A program made the translations under genes and the position numbers. 64,000 bases of DNA from Megamerina dolium (Eukaryota; Arthropoda; Insecta; Diptera; Megamerinidae): contig OY978526.1 of NCBI GenBank assembly GCA_963854835.1, positions 71,086,418-71,150,417 on the forward strand, read 5' to 3'. The notes beneath the pieces were generated by a model that saw only the letters and a program-made list of their open reading frames with translations, searched no databases and was not told where the DNA came from. Shown here one piece after another: positions 43,595 through 55,170 of the stretch. The stretch's first letter is position 1. Each line of letters begins with the position of its first letter.

Positions 43595-44614
43595 GGATTC
43601 ATTACTTACTTACTTACTTATGTGGCCATAACAACCGAATATCGATTTAGGCCGAAAATAACATGCTTCGCCAGCCATCTCTGTTCTTCGCTAGCTGGCG
43701 CCAGTTAGAAATTCCAAGCGCCGTCAGGTTCTCCAGTACTTGGTCTTTCCACCGGAGGTTTGGTCTTCCTCTTTTGCGTCGTCCTCCAGCGGGTTCCGAA
43801 TATAACACCTTCTTAGCTGGAGCGTGTTCTTCCATTCGCTCGACATGACCTAGCCAGCGCAGCCGCTGGATTTTGATGCGCTTTACTATGTCAATATCGG
43901 CATACAGCTCGTACAGCTCATGGTTGTACCTTATTCGGTACTCGCCACCAACGCAAATAGGTCCAAAGATCTTGCGTAGGACTTTTCTCTCGAAAACTCC
44001 AAGTATTCGCTCATCCGAGGTGGAAATTGTCCAGGCTTCAGCGCCATATGTTAGGACAGGCATGATGAGAGACTTGTAGAGTGTAGTTTTCGTTCTTCGA
44101 GAGAGGGCTCGACTTCTCAATTGCTTACCCAGCCCAAAGTAACACCTGTTAGCAAGAGTTATCCTACGCATGATCTCCAAGCTGACGTCATTACTGCTGT
44201 TAATGCTGGTTCCAAGATAGACAAAGTCCCTTACTACTTCAAAAGCGTAGTTGTCAACAGTGACGTGCTGTCCAAGACGCCGGGACTCTTTGTTTGTTGA
44301 CACTAGATACTTCGTCTTGCCCTCGTTCACCGTGAGACCCATCCGACGCGACTCTCTTTCCAACTCTGAGAATGCTGCACTGACTGCTCGCGTGTTCATG
44401 CCGATTATGTCAATATCGTCGGCATACGCTAACAGCATGACACTTTTGTTGAAGATAGTGCCATTATGTCGTAGATCAGCAGCTCGTATTATTTTCTCCA
44501 TAATAAGATTGAAGAAGTCGCACGATAACGAATCACCTTGTCTGAAACCCCGTTCGGTATTAAACGGTGCGGAGAGGTCCTTCCCAATTTTCACTGCACA
44601 ACGGGATTCATTAC
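43595..44614. repeat. 11-bp target-site duplication flanking RTE-5
   Basis: GGATTCATTAC occurs at 43595-43605 and again at 44604-44614, immediately outside the 3' tail and the 5' truncation point of the RTE copy. Target-site duplicates of this length are expected for non-LTR retrotransposition. Confidence 0.88.
43606..44603 (-). mobile_element. RTE-type retrotransposon, young 5'-truncated copy (RTE-5)
   Basis: Nearly identical by eye to 2196-3188 of RTE-1. It is truncated just inside the RT (at the codons for SRCAVKIGKD) and ends in (TAAG)n. The 315-codon frame (44594-43647) is open, carries RQGDSLSCDFF and LLAYADD, and has no stop, which with the clean target duplication indicates recent insertion. 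It lacks the endonuclease and most of the RT, so it is dead on arrival. Confidence 0.9.
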
Positions 44615-44796
44615 AATATAATATAAACTAAAAAACAGTCAAATGAACTTCTCACGATGAATCGAAGCCGAAGACAGGCAAGGTGGGTCTGTCAACCAGG
44701 TCATGGCTACAGTTTTTTAGAATGCACGTTGTATTACTCACATTAATTACCTTGAAAAGTGTCAAACTACCACCGGTTCATATAATGAAGAGTTAT

Positions 44797-45258
44797 TAGA
44801 TCGAGGTGAACGAGGGCAAGACGAAGTATCTAGTATCAACAAACAAAGAGTCCCAGCGTCTTGGATAGCATGTCACTGTTGATAACTATGCTTTTGAAGT
44901 AGTGAAGGACTTTATCTATCTTGAAACCAGTATTAACAGAAGTAATGACGTGAGCCAGGAGATATTGCGAAGGATCACTCTTGCTACTTGGGCTAAGTAA
45001 GCAATTGAGAAGTCTGGCTCTCTCTCGGGACACGAAAATCACACTCTACAAGTCCCTCATCATGCTTGTCCTTACATATGGCTCTTGTACAATTTCTATC
45101 TTAGATGAGAGAATTCTCGGTAGAAATATCAAGTACTGGAGAACGTGTCAGCGCTTGGAGTTTCTAACTGGCGCCAACTAGCGAAGGAAAGAGCTGGCTG
45201 GCGAAGCACGCTAGATTCGGCCTAAATCGATTTTCGGTTGTAATGGCCACATAAGTAA
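44797..45258 (+). mobile_element. RTE-type fragment (copy RTE-6), internally deleted
   Basis: Starts at VNEGKTKYLVSTNKES text and runs to the 3' (TAAG) tail, but skips about 280 bp of the C-terminal region: LDERILG is followed at once by RNIKYWRTCQRLEFLTGAN, which is the end of the protein in a shifted frame. Diverged from RTE-1. Confidence 0.75.
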
Positions 45259-45403
45259 GTATTAGATCAATTCGACTCTGACTTGAAGCAAAATCAATCA
45301 CATTTGGCGCGTAACGCACTGACACACAAGTCTGCAGTAATAATAGAAGGAATAATTGGAGTACGTTACGAATTGCATCTTTAAAAAATAAAAAAAAAAT
45401 GAG

Positions 45404-45535
45404 TAGCACTTAAAGCGCCAAAAGGTTTTTTGGCCGAGCTTCTCTCCCATTACTGTTGTGCGTGTTAAATTTTGGACAGTATTAGAAGGGATCTACTTAT
45501 TTTAGCCGGTTCCGAACGGCATAACTTTTTGCGAC
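45404..45535 (-). mobile_element. SINE tail fragment, inverted
   Basis: Minus strand text 'CTTCTAATACTGTCCAAAATTTAACACGC', 'CAACAGTAATGGG' and 'GGCCAAAAAACC...GCGC' matches the right half of the SINE at 28079. Confidence 0.6.
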
Positions 45536-45539
45536 CTTG

Positions 45540-46000
45540 CACCTTTATTCAGTAAATTTTTTAGATTTTCTTGTGTTTGCAAACAGGAAATAGTCTCAGG
45601 CGGCAAAGGATTTGGTTCAAATGAAGAGATCATCGATCAAATGAACTTTTATTTTGACAGCCTCGAGTGGTATGTGCTTTGTCGAGGTGTTGTCACAAGA
45701 CTGCTGTAATTATAAAAGTGAAAGATAAACCCATTTATAAATATTTATTTAGCAAATTTTAACGAAAAATCATAGTTCAATAATTCTGAAATCGTTAAAA
45801 AGCTTAAAATAAAAGTCAAAGTTCCACCATTAATATGACTCACTGTGGGCGCACCATTACAACAGAAGATCTCATAATAATTTATAAAACAAAACACCAA
45901 ATAACGAGAAAAGTTCACCTGAAATAAAATTCAAGTTGGAAATCGAATTTGGAAGGAAATTGAAATATACTTACTAATATTAAATATATGCTCATAATGT
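45540..46000. other. Unassigned spacer downstream of gene C
   Basis: AT-rich; no coding sequence or repeat copy was noticed. It should hold the 3' end of the gene C transcript. Confidence 0.4.
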
Positions 46001-46003
46001 TGT

Positions 46004-46210
46004 TCAATAGATCTTTCTATAGTCCTCATAGATAGCTGTCATATTTAACGCTACGATCAATCTATTATTCATATGCCCATCAAATGATACTCGATATTCA
46101 CCAGTATCAATTGGAAATTTGCTCAACACTTCTGTTTCACTTAATTCCCAAGAATTCAGGCTTATTTCTTCGCCGACCTTGAAAATAAATCTTTTCATTA
46201 TATACATACA

Positions 46211-46292
<82 letters not shown>

Positions 46293-46955
46293 TATATTGT
46301 ACTTATAAATTTATAAATATATATTTTATATGTTATGTAAAGAGTGCGACAATTGAAAAATTGTCTCTCTCTCTCTCTCAATATGAGTATTCCATGTCTA
46401 TATACCATAGATAGCTTACCACATAAGGACAAGTGTGATTGAAACTTATATAATTCTTAATGTAACTATAAAACACGGTGACTAGGTAATTCCTTCTAGG
46501 TTGTCGAAAGTAAGCACACACATCGAATTTTAAATTGAATAGGAAAGGGCGCCAACCATTAGCCTTTTTCCATGACTTGAAATTAATCTGTGTAAATCGG
46601 TAATTATTTTATGACGTACATATACATATATACAATTTATAATATGATAGTATACTCCTTTGCTTACTTTACAGTCATTGACAATTGTGTTAAGTTTAAA
46701 GTTGACTGATATTGATGATCTTTGCCTGTTTATTGCCTTTATATGACATTCTTTGAACTCACCAATATTTTTATCATATAAATCACATGCTATATTGGTA
46801 AATCGTATTAAAGTATTTATCTAAACGAACAAACAAAAATTAAATATAGAATTTTCTAATCCAAAAAATTTCAAATTTCTTACCATATGAATATTTTGTA
46901 ACAAAAATATTATATATATGATGTAATTCATATTTCTCCATGTATTTGTCACCAT
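46004..46955 (-). CDS. DUF1091 (DM8) secreted protein, gene C, four exons
   Basis: Exons in transcript order: 46955-46884, 46820-46668, 46587-46420, 46177-46004, giving 188 residues, all introns phase 0. Donors are GTAAGA and GTAAGC (twice); acceptors end GTTTAG, CACAG and TTCAAG. Signal peptide MVTNTWRNMNYIIYIIFLL. The core shows RFTNIACDLYD, KECHIKAINR, KKANGWRPFLFN, FDVCAYFRQP and NHTCPY; all five family cysteines are present (positions 36, 49, 74, 99, 128). The last exon reads VGEEISLNSWELSE, closest by eye to genes B and E. Intron 3 holds a (TA)n microsatellite and a (CT)n run, so its length is likely to vary between individuals. Function unknown; presumably extracellular. Confidence 0.83.
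46216..46286. repeat. (TA)n microsatellite in intron 3 of gene C
   Basis: About 35 TA units with hardly a break. ORFs reported across it encode only Ile-Tyr runs and are not genes. Confidence 0.9.
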
Positions 46956-47159
46956 ATTAGCCAGCAATCTGTTAAGTAATATATCAAATTCACATTATAT
47001 TTTATATATGTAATCAGAATAATTTGAAGTAAATATTTTTTAAATTAATTTTACATTATTATTTTACGCTTGATTTAGCTCCCAATTATATTTACATCAT
47101 GACAAATATGTTGAAATAGTAAATTAAAATTAAATTAATAAAAATGTAATTTTGCTTGA

Positions 47160-47665
47160 ACATTATGTCTGAAAATCGAAAATACTGGAAATGACTGGAG
47201 TTGTTGGTGGTAGCGGTGAGCATTGACAGTTTCACCAGGTTTCAACAGCTCGTAGTAGATGACACCCTGCTCATCCCACCACACGCAGAGCATCGTCTGG
47301 CGTCCAAAGCGATTTGGTCTTGGAGAAGAAGTTGCTGGTTGGCCGGGATCGACCCACGATTTTTTCGTTTAGGATATCCACTTTTCATCGCAAGTCACCA
47401 CAAGATGCAGGAACGACTTTCTTTTTTGTCTAGCAAGCAAGATTTCGCATGTGTTTTGGCGTCGCTCCAACTGCCTATCATTCAATTCATGGGGTACCCA
47501 TTTTCCAAATTTTTGAACCTTCCTCATGGCTCGTAAACCTATGGAAATGGCTTATTGAGTAACACCTAACTGTTCGGCAAGCATTTTTTGCGATTGGGTG
47601 TCGTCCTCATCCAAAAGAGCCTGCAAATCATGGTCCTCATCTTTTCTGGGTCTATTTAGTCTAGA
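47160..47665 (-). mobile_element. mariner fragment (mauritiana-like)
   Basis: Minus strand: LQALLDEDDTQSQKMLAE, KFGKWVPHELNDRQ, DEKWIS (first Asp), RQTMLCVWWDEQGVIYYELL and KPGETVNAHRYHQQL. Closest to 24189-25107. Lacks the N-terminal ~60 residues and everything after the second Asp. It abuts another mariner at ~47665. Confidence 0.68.
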
Positions 47666-48540
47666 GTTTAATGTTCAAAGTATTGTCCGGAAGAAGTCCA
47701 TGAATCGACCCAATTTTTGGCTTCTTCATAAGAATGGAAGCGCTGTTCCTCTAGGCCGTGTGTCATCAATCGGAACAAGTGGTAATCGGAAGGGGCTATG
47801 TTTGGGCCTTACAGCGGGTGGAGTAGGACTTCCCATTTGAGCGTGTCTATAGGCATATTGCGGCCACTTTTCTCGCAATGCTCGGCTCAAATGCATCCAT
47901 TGTCCTCGGTAAAGGTCCCCTGTGATCGCCTGACTCGATTTCAATACCTCATAATACACCACACCCAGCTGGTCCCACCAAATACACTGCATGATCTTCT
48001 CGCCATGAATATTCGGTTTGTCCGTCGATGATGAGGCATGACCGGGGTATCCAGACGTTGACCGACGTTTTAAATTATCGTAATAGACTCAATTTTTATA
48101 GCCTGTTACAAAATTCGATGCAAAAATACATAGTGTGTTTGCCGTTGGAGCAGTTGTTCACATGTGAAAAAACGGCGTTCGATGTCTCTTGGCTTGAGTT
48201 CATACGGCACGCAATTTTCTAGCTTTCGGATGATTCCCATTGCATCTAAACAATGGCAAATGGTTGGCTGATTAACTCCAAGTATTTTTTGTGAGTTCAT
48301 CTTGTGTTTGTGATAGTTCTTCATCGAATCTTGCCTCCGATTCTTCATCCTCAAACTTTGGCGGCTCTACGGGTCGTTCTTTGTTTTCCAAATCAAAATT
48401 TCCACTTTTCAATCGTGCAAACTACTTCTGACACGTTCGTTCAGCTAAAGCATGGTCGGCAGCTTGGTGCTTCATATTGAAGTAATGAAGTAAAACTCCT
48501 CGTAAAAACAGATTATCCGGTACGGAAGTTGACATTTTCG
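47666..48540 (-). mobile_element. mariner fragment, nearly whole transposase but decayed
   Basis: Minus strand from 48534: MSTSVPDNLFLRGVLLHYFN (N-terminus), LKSGNFDLENKERP, VPYELKPRDIERRF, MQCIWWDQLGVVYYEVL, GDLYRGQWMHLSRALREK and, in another frame, NIAPSDYHLFRLMTHGLEEQ (third Asp). The part with the second Asp is lost. At least three frameshifts. Same lineage as 34385-34635 and 63085-63625. Confidence 0.7.
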
Positions 48541-48942
48541 AAGCACACAGAAACTCTGCTTAATGATGACACTTCAAAATGATGGTGTTGTCAGATGAAA
48601 CAATGGAAAAATAAACTAGTAGCGACATCTGTTATCAAATGCGCACGAACTTGTTTATACTCGAATACAATTTCATTTTAGTTCTATTTAATTTCTATTC
48701 TAGAAAGTTTATTGATAGAAAGTTTATTGATAATAATGATGTCTTCCTTCTTAAATGACTGCAAAATGCTTTTGCGTAGTGAATACTATCTCGGTTTGAG
48801 GTTGAGCGATCGGCTTCGAAAACTCACTACATAAGAATCCTTCGCCGCTGAAAAATATAGAATAGAATGCATCGGAAAAAAATCACCTAAGCTTTTGTTG
48901 TTTAACTCCGCATATGAATTGAGGAGCATGATTTTCTCATAA

Positions 48943-49225
48943 GCATCTGGGAAACCCGATCCCTTTATAGGTATGGAGCCTTTATTTAGCTGTTTAATCG
49001 ATAAGTACATGGCTGACATCATGGTTCTTCCGAAAATGCATTGGGTGAGAGAGTGCCGAGCTTTAAAATAGCATTCTTCGACATATACTACAGCTACGAT
49101 GGGGAGAGGGACATATGGGTTTGTTTTCAATAAGAGAGTGCGACACCTAGTGTGAAAAGACCCAACCTCTAGTGGAAAGACTAGGCGCCATAAAATCTGA
49201 TAGCGCTTAGAATTTCTAATTGTCA
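48943..49225 (+). mobile_element. RTE-type fragment (copy RTE-7), internally deleted
   Basis: 'CATCTGGGAAACCCGATCCCTTTATAGG' onward matches the endonuclease start of RTE-1 (256 on). After ~210 bp it jumps to the very end ('GGCGCC...GCGCTTAGAATTTCTAATTG'). Highly diverged. This is the only other copy with endonuclease sequence. Confidence 0.6.
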
Positions 49226-49890
49226 ATAGATCTTCCATCAGATTGCGGAGAGGGATATCGATAGGACTTACAAATGAAATCTAGGTCTTGGCCGTGGCAC
49301 ATTAGTTCTTTTGTTAGAAGTGCATACCAAACAATAATAATAATAATAATAATAATAAGTCCAGAATATTTTGAAAATATTTACGCTTGACCAAACCGGA
49401 AAATAGTTACGACTCCTATCTACAGTGATAACAACAGACTTTAGTTCAAGACAGATTTGCTAATTAATGTAATTGATTCAATTCATTTGTAATTGTTAAT
49501 AAATTTATTGCTTATGTCAAGCAATTATTTTGCTAATAACGTAAATATAAGAAAATAACATGTATGTAAATCATTTTCTAGTGATTAGATCAAAGCAATT
49601 AATAATTCAATTCGACAAAACAGTTGGCTAATAAAGCTGACAAGTTGTTGGTGGCATTTAATAAATCATTGTGAAATGTAATCCAGATCCAAATGCTTTA
49701 TGGGTACTCTACGATTAATTAATGTATTATTAAAGGTACTTAAATCGATAAATTAATATAAGTACAAGTATAAGAGTGCTACATATAAGAAATATAAATA
49801 ATTAATATAAAATTAAATATGTATATGATCATATCACAAGTCCGAGTATGAGTATTGTAACATATATTAAGGTGGGTCTAATTTATATCT
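49226..49890. other. Unassigned AT-rich spacer
   Basis: Contains an (ATA)n run at 49328-49358. No gene or transposon could be supported. Confidence 0.5.
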
Positions 49891-49899
49891 TAGTAAGAA

Positions 49900-51350
49900 A
49901 CATAAAATTTTGATCATATAAAGGATTTTTTTCCTCAAAAAAGCAAAAAAGAATTCCAAAATGGTACACTCTGAGTGGAAAAACGACTTTCTTCATATAG
50001 AGTTCATTTTTGTGAGCTTGATATTATAAAATATTTTTGTCAACGATGCCTATTTAATGTTGCAATTACTATGAAAATCAATAATTAGGTCCAAAAATCG
50101 TTCTGGTAAAAAGTCGAACGAATCTCATTAGTTTTTTCTTAACGCGAAACATCTGAAAGTCGACAAACTAACCCCAGAAAGTATCTCTCGTGCCTATATA
50201 ACTTACTTCACTCCCACTTACTTTCTATCCACACTTCTTAAGGAGGATCCCCTATAAAATTACCGTAAATATATCTGAAAATGGGTAAATTTCGCGTAGC
50301 TGCCCATGAATAACACCAACAATTGTAAAACATATGACATACTTCCATTAATTTCTGGTCCCCGATATTTTTTCTGAACATCAAAACACCTGATAATCGA
50401 TAAGTAACACCGAAAAGTATCTCTTTTATGGTGTAATATATAACAGACCTTATTATTTGTTGTCCCTAAATTTCTTCTCAACACACTTGCTTTTTATCCA
50501 CGCGCATTAAGTGGGCTCTCATACAAAACACGCAAGATGGACGGGTCTACGGCCCGAAAGCACTCGACAACATGGTCGACCAAGGTCCATTCAACTCATT
50601 AGAATGCGGAAATGCTTTGAACGGGAACAAAACAAAGCGTTTCAGTAATCTTGCTGCTACAACAACAACAACAAAATATGCGTAAAAACAGACGAAAATC
50701 AGGTAATATCCATATAGCTTTCGAGGAATCACACCCAGAGTGGTAAAATATATAAAAGACCTCCGTTGATGTTTTGTTCCCAATATTTCTTCTAAGTTAA
50801 CTTACTTTCAATTCACAATTTTTAAGATGGATCCCATACAAAATGAACACAAATAATCTGAAGGTCAACAGACACCTCTAAAAACTGCCTTTAGTACGTT
50901 AAAATGTATAGGAAGTAAATATTTTCTCCGATCATATTTACTTCCTATATTCATCCCTTTAGGGGGCTTCCATAGAAAAAGTATATAAAAACTTCAAAAA
51001 AACTGACAAGGAACATCAGTAAGTACATCCAGCACTAGTACATTTAGTAACATTTCTGGTCAACACCTCTTAATTTTTCATTCCTAACATTTTCTCCAAA
51101 CATACTAACTTTCTATTTTCGAATCTTAAAGGAGCTTACTTACAAAATGAACGCTAAACATCTTAAAAACCGACATATAACCGTATAACATAATAATCCA
51201 GGAATTTCACTCAGAATAGTGAAATGTATGACCGGCCATTATTAATTATTCCTCTTAAACATTTCCACCAAAAATAGAGATTCGCCTAAAAATGCTTTAA
51301 AGCTTTAATGCTTTTAGCCAGGTTAAAATTTTTATTCCATAAAATTTGAT
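49900..51350. repeat. Degenerate tandem modules with CTTACTTTCTATCC...ATACAAAA
   Basis: A worn motif of about 45 bp ('ACTTACTTTCTAT-C-CA--TTCTTAAG-AGG-T-CC-ATA-AAAAT') recurs at about 50213, 50485, 50798, 50938 and 51108, each followed by 'CATCTGAAA..CGACA' or similar and preceded by '(T/C)ATTTCTTCTCAAC'. Periods of ~145-170 bp or twice that fit an old tandem array. A (CAA)n patch near 50665 interrupts it. No coding sequence. Confidence 0.5.
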
Positions 51351-51359
51351 CCACCTTAA

Positions 51360-51577
51360 TATATACATGCAGCAAAAAGCAATTAATCAACAGTATTACA
51401 TGAGTGAAAATAAGAGATTTGTTTACTACTCTACATATCGGACAGGAAAAAAAAAGTAGGCGCAGTTATACAAGTCCATTTGCAGCTGTGATTATAAGGT
51501 TGTAGGTATTATTATATGAACATGTGTCTCTAAGTGACAAAATGAATTAGAATGAATGTTAAATATTAATAATAAGA

Positions 51578-51609
<32 letters not shown>

Positions 51610-53145
51610 ATGTCAACGCCGACGCGACAATTTGACGTCAACAAATAGTAATCAAAGAGTTGTATGAAAAGTGCCAAGTAGATCAATTGATTGGTCGGTC
51701 GATCGATCAGTCGATCGGTGGATCGGTGATCGGGTTGGTTGTTTTGATTGGAAAGTGTTGTCAATTTGTATTTGTTTGCGCTTTGCAAACAAGTTGCTCG
51801 CATTCATGTCAAAATGTGTGGCGCCATTTTGATATGATAAGTTGCAACTAATTTAATGCAATTTGTCGTCGTCGTCGTCATTTCTACTTCCTTATTTACT
51901 TTTGCCTAATGATATATAGATATTTCAAAGAGCAAATGATATAATTACGCTTGTCTAAATGTCGTTGAAAGTAAAAAAAAAAAAAAGAAAAATGAATTTA
52001 ATATAAATATTAAAGCTGATTATTTAGATCCATAACCATGTGAATATACATTAAAATTCATATTTTTTTTCCTCTGCACATATCACGATCACTTTGATAT
52101 TCATTGCGTTGCGTTTTCAAATGCTTCTTAATTGGTTGTGAAACCAACAACAACAACAACAAAATCTTATATTTCAAAGCCACTTAACATTTGGCTGACA
52201 TTGACATTGAAATTTTTATTTCAGAGATTTTTCTTCTTTTACTTTTAAATGTGACAGGCAAATAACAAATGACGCGCCGTTGGCAGCTTACTGGTAGACA
52301 CACATACAGAATATATTGTGCTCCTGCATGCTTGCAACAATATAATATAATCAATGTAGAAGCCCTCTAACACCTCATTCTAATACTCCCCAACCCCTTT
52401 CAAGAGATGCACTTAAAGTATAAATTTCCCCCCACATTCTTTCGAGTATCAAGACTTAAATGCATTTTAATTGAAAATGAAATGGGAGCATAACCTAAAT
52501 CCCACAAAGAATGCTCTAACGTACTAAGAATGCTGATTCAACCAATCACGTACGCATGCCCCACAGCAAGTAGCAAAGGGGCAACACAGTAGCATTCAAA
52601 ATTGAAAGCAAACAACAACATGAACTCAAGACAACAAATGGTTAAGAAGAAGAAGAAGAAGGCGCTTTACAATAAAAAAGAACAACACATATTATTTTGT
52701 AGAAGGATCAAATTTCAAAAAATCATTTCAACACGAGCAGACATCTACGATCACGACACGACGTCTGCGCAAATGTGATTTGAATGAGAGAAGATGAAAG
52801 AAAAAAAGGATAAGGAAAAAGAAAATAGAATAAATAAATAAAAGAACACGACAAATCAATTTCATTTTTCATTATTTTTCTCCACAAACGATCGCCACAA
52901 TTATATTGTTCATAATGAACATAATGATCGCATGGAGCGATGATAATTATAATGATCCTCATAGATCATGAATTTCAACTGATTAATATTTTGATCGTTT
53001 TCACTATTTTATTCAATATGAAAGTAATGAGCAATGAAAATGGTAATGATGATCATAATGATCATGGATTTCTATTGGGTAATTTAAAAAGTATCCGCGT
53101 CTTTTTGTTAGTAGATGATGTTGATGACCATATATCCGGACATGT
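51360..53145. other. Unassigned AT-rich spacer with simple repeats
   Basis: Holds T runs (51581-51607), a GATCGATC-rich palindromic patch (51690-51730), (GTC)n (51866-51880), (CAA)n (52146-52160) and (GAA)n (52646-52662). No gene could be supported. Confidence 0.5.
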
Positions 53146-53199
53146 ATCAGGTCAGTCCATTAATTCGTGCGGTATTTTTTCAATAGTTTCACAGTAGGC

Positions 53200-54305
53200 G
53201 TTTTTTTTCGTACAAAAAACGATTCGTGGGAGATAAAGGAACTATTTTTATTTTCTCTGATTTATTGTGCATTCAACAAATGATTTTAATCACGGATAGA
53301 AGTACGCGTTGTTAAAAAATAAAATGGAATCTTCGAACGAACATAAGATGCATATTTTGAATTTTTTTTTTATTGTATAAAAGTGGAAAAAATGCAACAA
53401 CTGCTGCTGCAGAAATTAACGCAGCTAATGGGGAGAATTCTGTGAGTGAAAGGACTGCGCAAAAGTGGTTTTCCAAATTTCGAAGTGGTAATTGTGATGT
53501 TGGGGATGCCCCACGCTCTGGTCGTCCTGAGGTCTTTAACAACGACGCCTTGATGGAACTCGTGGAAGGTGAGCCAAGTTTGACAGTCGATATGATAGCT
53601 GGATGGTTGAATTCGTCACATGGAACAGTTCACAGGCACCTGGTTCCAACTGAGCAAGGTTCCAAAGCTGGAAAAATGGGTTCCGCATAAACTTTCCGTC
53701 CCAAACCTTCAGCAGAGAGTGAATGTGTGTCCTCAGCTTGAAAATGAGAGTTTTTTGAACCGTATTGTTACTGGGGATGAAAAATGGGTCTTGTACAATA
53801 ATCCTACTCGCAAACGCCAGTGTTTAGATAAAGATGAAACATCAAAACCAACCCCGAGAGATGACCTCCTATTGGTGGGATATAGCCGGTATCAACTATT
53901 TTGATCTGCTGGAACCGAAACAGACGATCACAGCTGATTATTATTGCCATCAACTATCCAAACTGAATGAAGCACTTGAAAAAAATCGACGAAAAGTTTT
54001 GTTTCACCACGACAACGCAAGACCGCATACAGCAAGACACACCTTAGGCAAGCTGAACGAGCTCGGATGGGAGCTAATGCCGCATCAACCATACTCTCAG
54101 GATATTGCACCTTGCGATTATCACCTTTTCCGCGGACTTCAGTCCCATTCAAGTAATGAGAACTACACCTCAAAAGAAGCTATAAAAAGAGATATCGACC
54201 CGTATTTTGGCTCCAAGGACAAACAATTTTTTGAGCAGGGAATTAAAAACTTGCCGAAACGTTGGGAAGACATAAATACTGAAAACTTATGCACTGATAT
54301 TTGAA
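53200..54305 (+). mobile_element. mariner element (cecropia/mellifera-like), frameshifted but long
   Basis: Three overlapping frames cover most of a transposase: ERTAQKWFSKFRSGNCDVGD and PRSGRP (HTH part), HRHLVPTEQG, FLNRIVTGDEKWVLYNNPTR (first Asp), ITADYYCHQLSKLNEALEKN, VLFHHDNARPHTAR (second Asp) and the IAPCDYHLFRGL block (third Asp). Stop at 54302. Inverted ends were not found. Followed at once by a relative (54340-55140). Confidence 0.72.
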
Positions 54306-54339
54306 AGGCGACATTAAAAAGTTATATTGATTTGATAAT

Positions 54340-55140
54340 GAGTGAAATATCTGAAGAAATACGCTATGTGATGCATTTTTTAATTACAAAAAAGGTAAAA
54401 TCGCAGCAAAAACATATTGAAAATTTTCCGCGATTTACGATGAGATGGCTATGAGTGGACGCCGGACCCAAGAGTGGTTTTTCGAAGTCAAAAGTGTACA
54501 TCGTTCTGGTCGGCCAGTCATTGGAAAACTCGATGAAACTGAAACTGGTGGAACTGATGGATATCAGAAGCACTAAACATCAATTACATGACAGTTTGGA
54601 ATAATCTAAAAAGGGCGATGAAATATTGATTAAATACGAGAATATCCAATGCAAACGTTCATGGTCAAAGGTCGGTGGTCCTTCACAAACGACTTCAAAG
54701 CCTGAACTGACAGCAAACAAGGTTATGTTGAGTGTTTGGTGGGATTGTAAGGGAATTGTCTATTACGAGCTGCTACAACCTGGTCAAATGATAAATTCTG
54801 ATTGCTACTGTTCACAACTTGACCGCTTGAATGAAGCGGTCATTAACGGAAATTAACCAACAGAAATGGAGTGGTATTCCATTATAACAATGCCAGGCCA
54901 TACACATTTTTGATGACTCGGAACAAATTGACGAAACTTGGTTGGGAAGTTTTAATGCATCCACCATATAGCCCGGACGTTGCACCGTCTGACTACCATT
55001 TGTATTCGTATTTGTTTCGGTCTCTGAAAAACTCTCGTAAAGGTAAAAAATTGGACGACCGAAGAGCCGCTGAAAATTACTTTATCCAAGTTTTTCGTCG
55101 ACAAACCAATGGAATTATGAAGTTGCCCAAAAAATGACAA
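54340..55140 (+). mobile_element. mariner element, second copy of related type, decayed
   Basis: QEWFFEVKSVHRSGRPVIG (HTH/linker), then KRSWSKVGGPSQTTSKPELT, MLSVWWDCKGIVYYELLQPG, INSDCYCSQLDRLNEAV, the VFHYNNARPYT block (second Asp changed to Asn) and HPPYSPDVAPSDYHLYSYL (third Asp). The region of the first Asp is deleted. Confidence 0.7.
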
Positions 55141-55170
55141 AAAGTCATAGATAATAATGATCAATATGTA

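Noticed and set aside
46119..46432. ORFs of 65 and 142 codons across the (TA)n run
   Set aside because: Most of their length is Ile-Tyr encoded by the microsatellite; the C-terminal part of the minus-strand ORF is exon 4 of gene C read through intron 3.
51680..51735. Palindromic GATCGATC cluster as a regulatory site or origin
   Set aside because: It is a short low-complexity patch with irregular spacing and nothing else supports a function.
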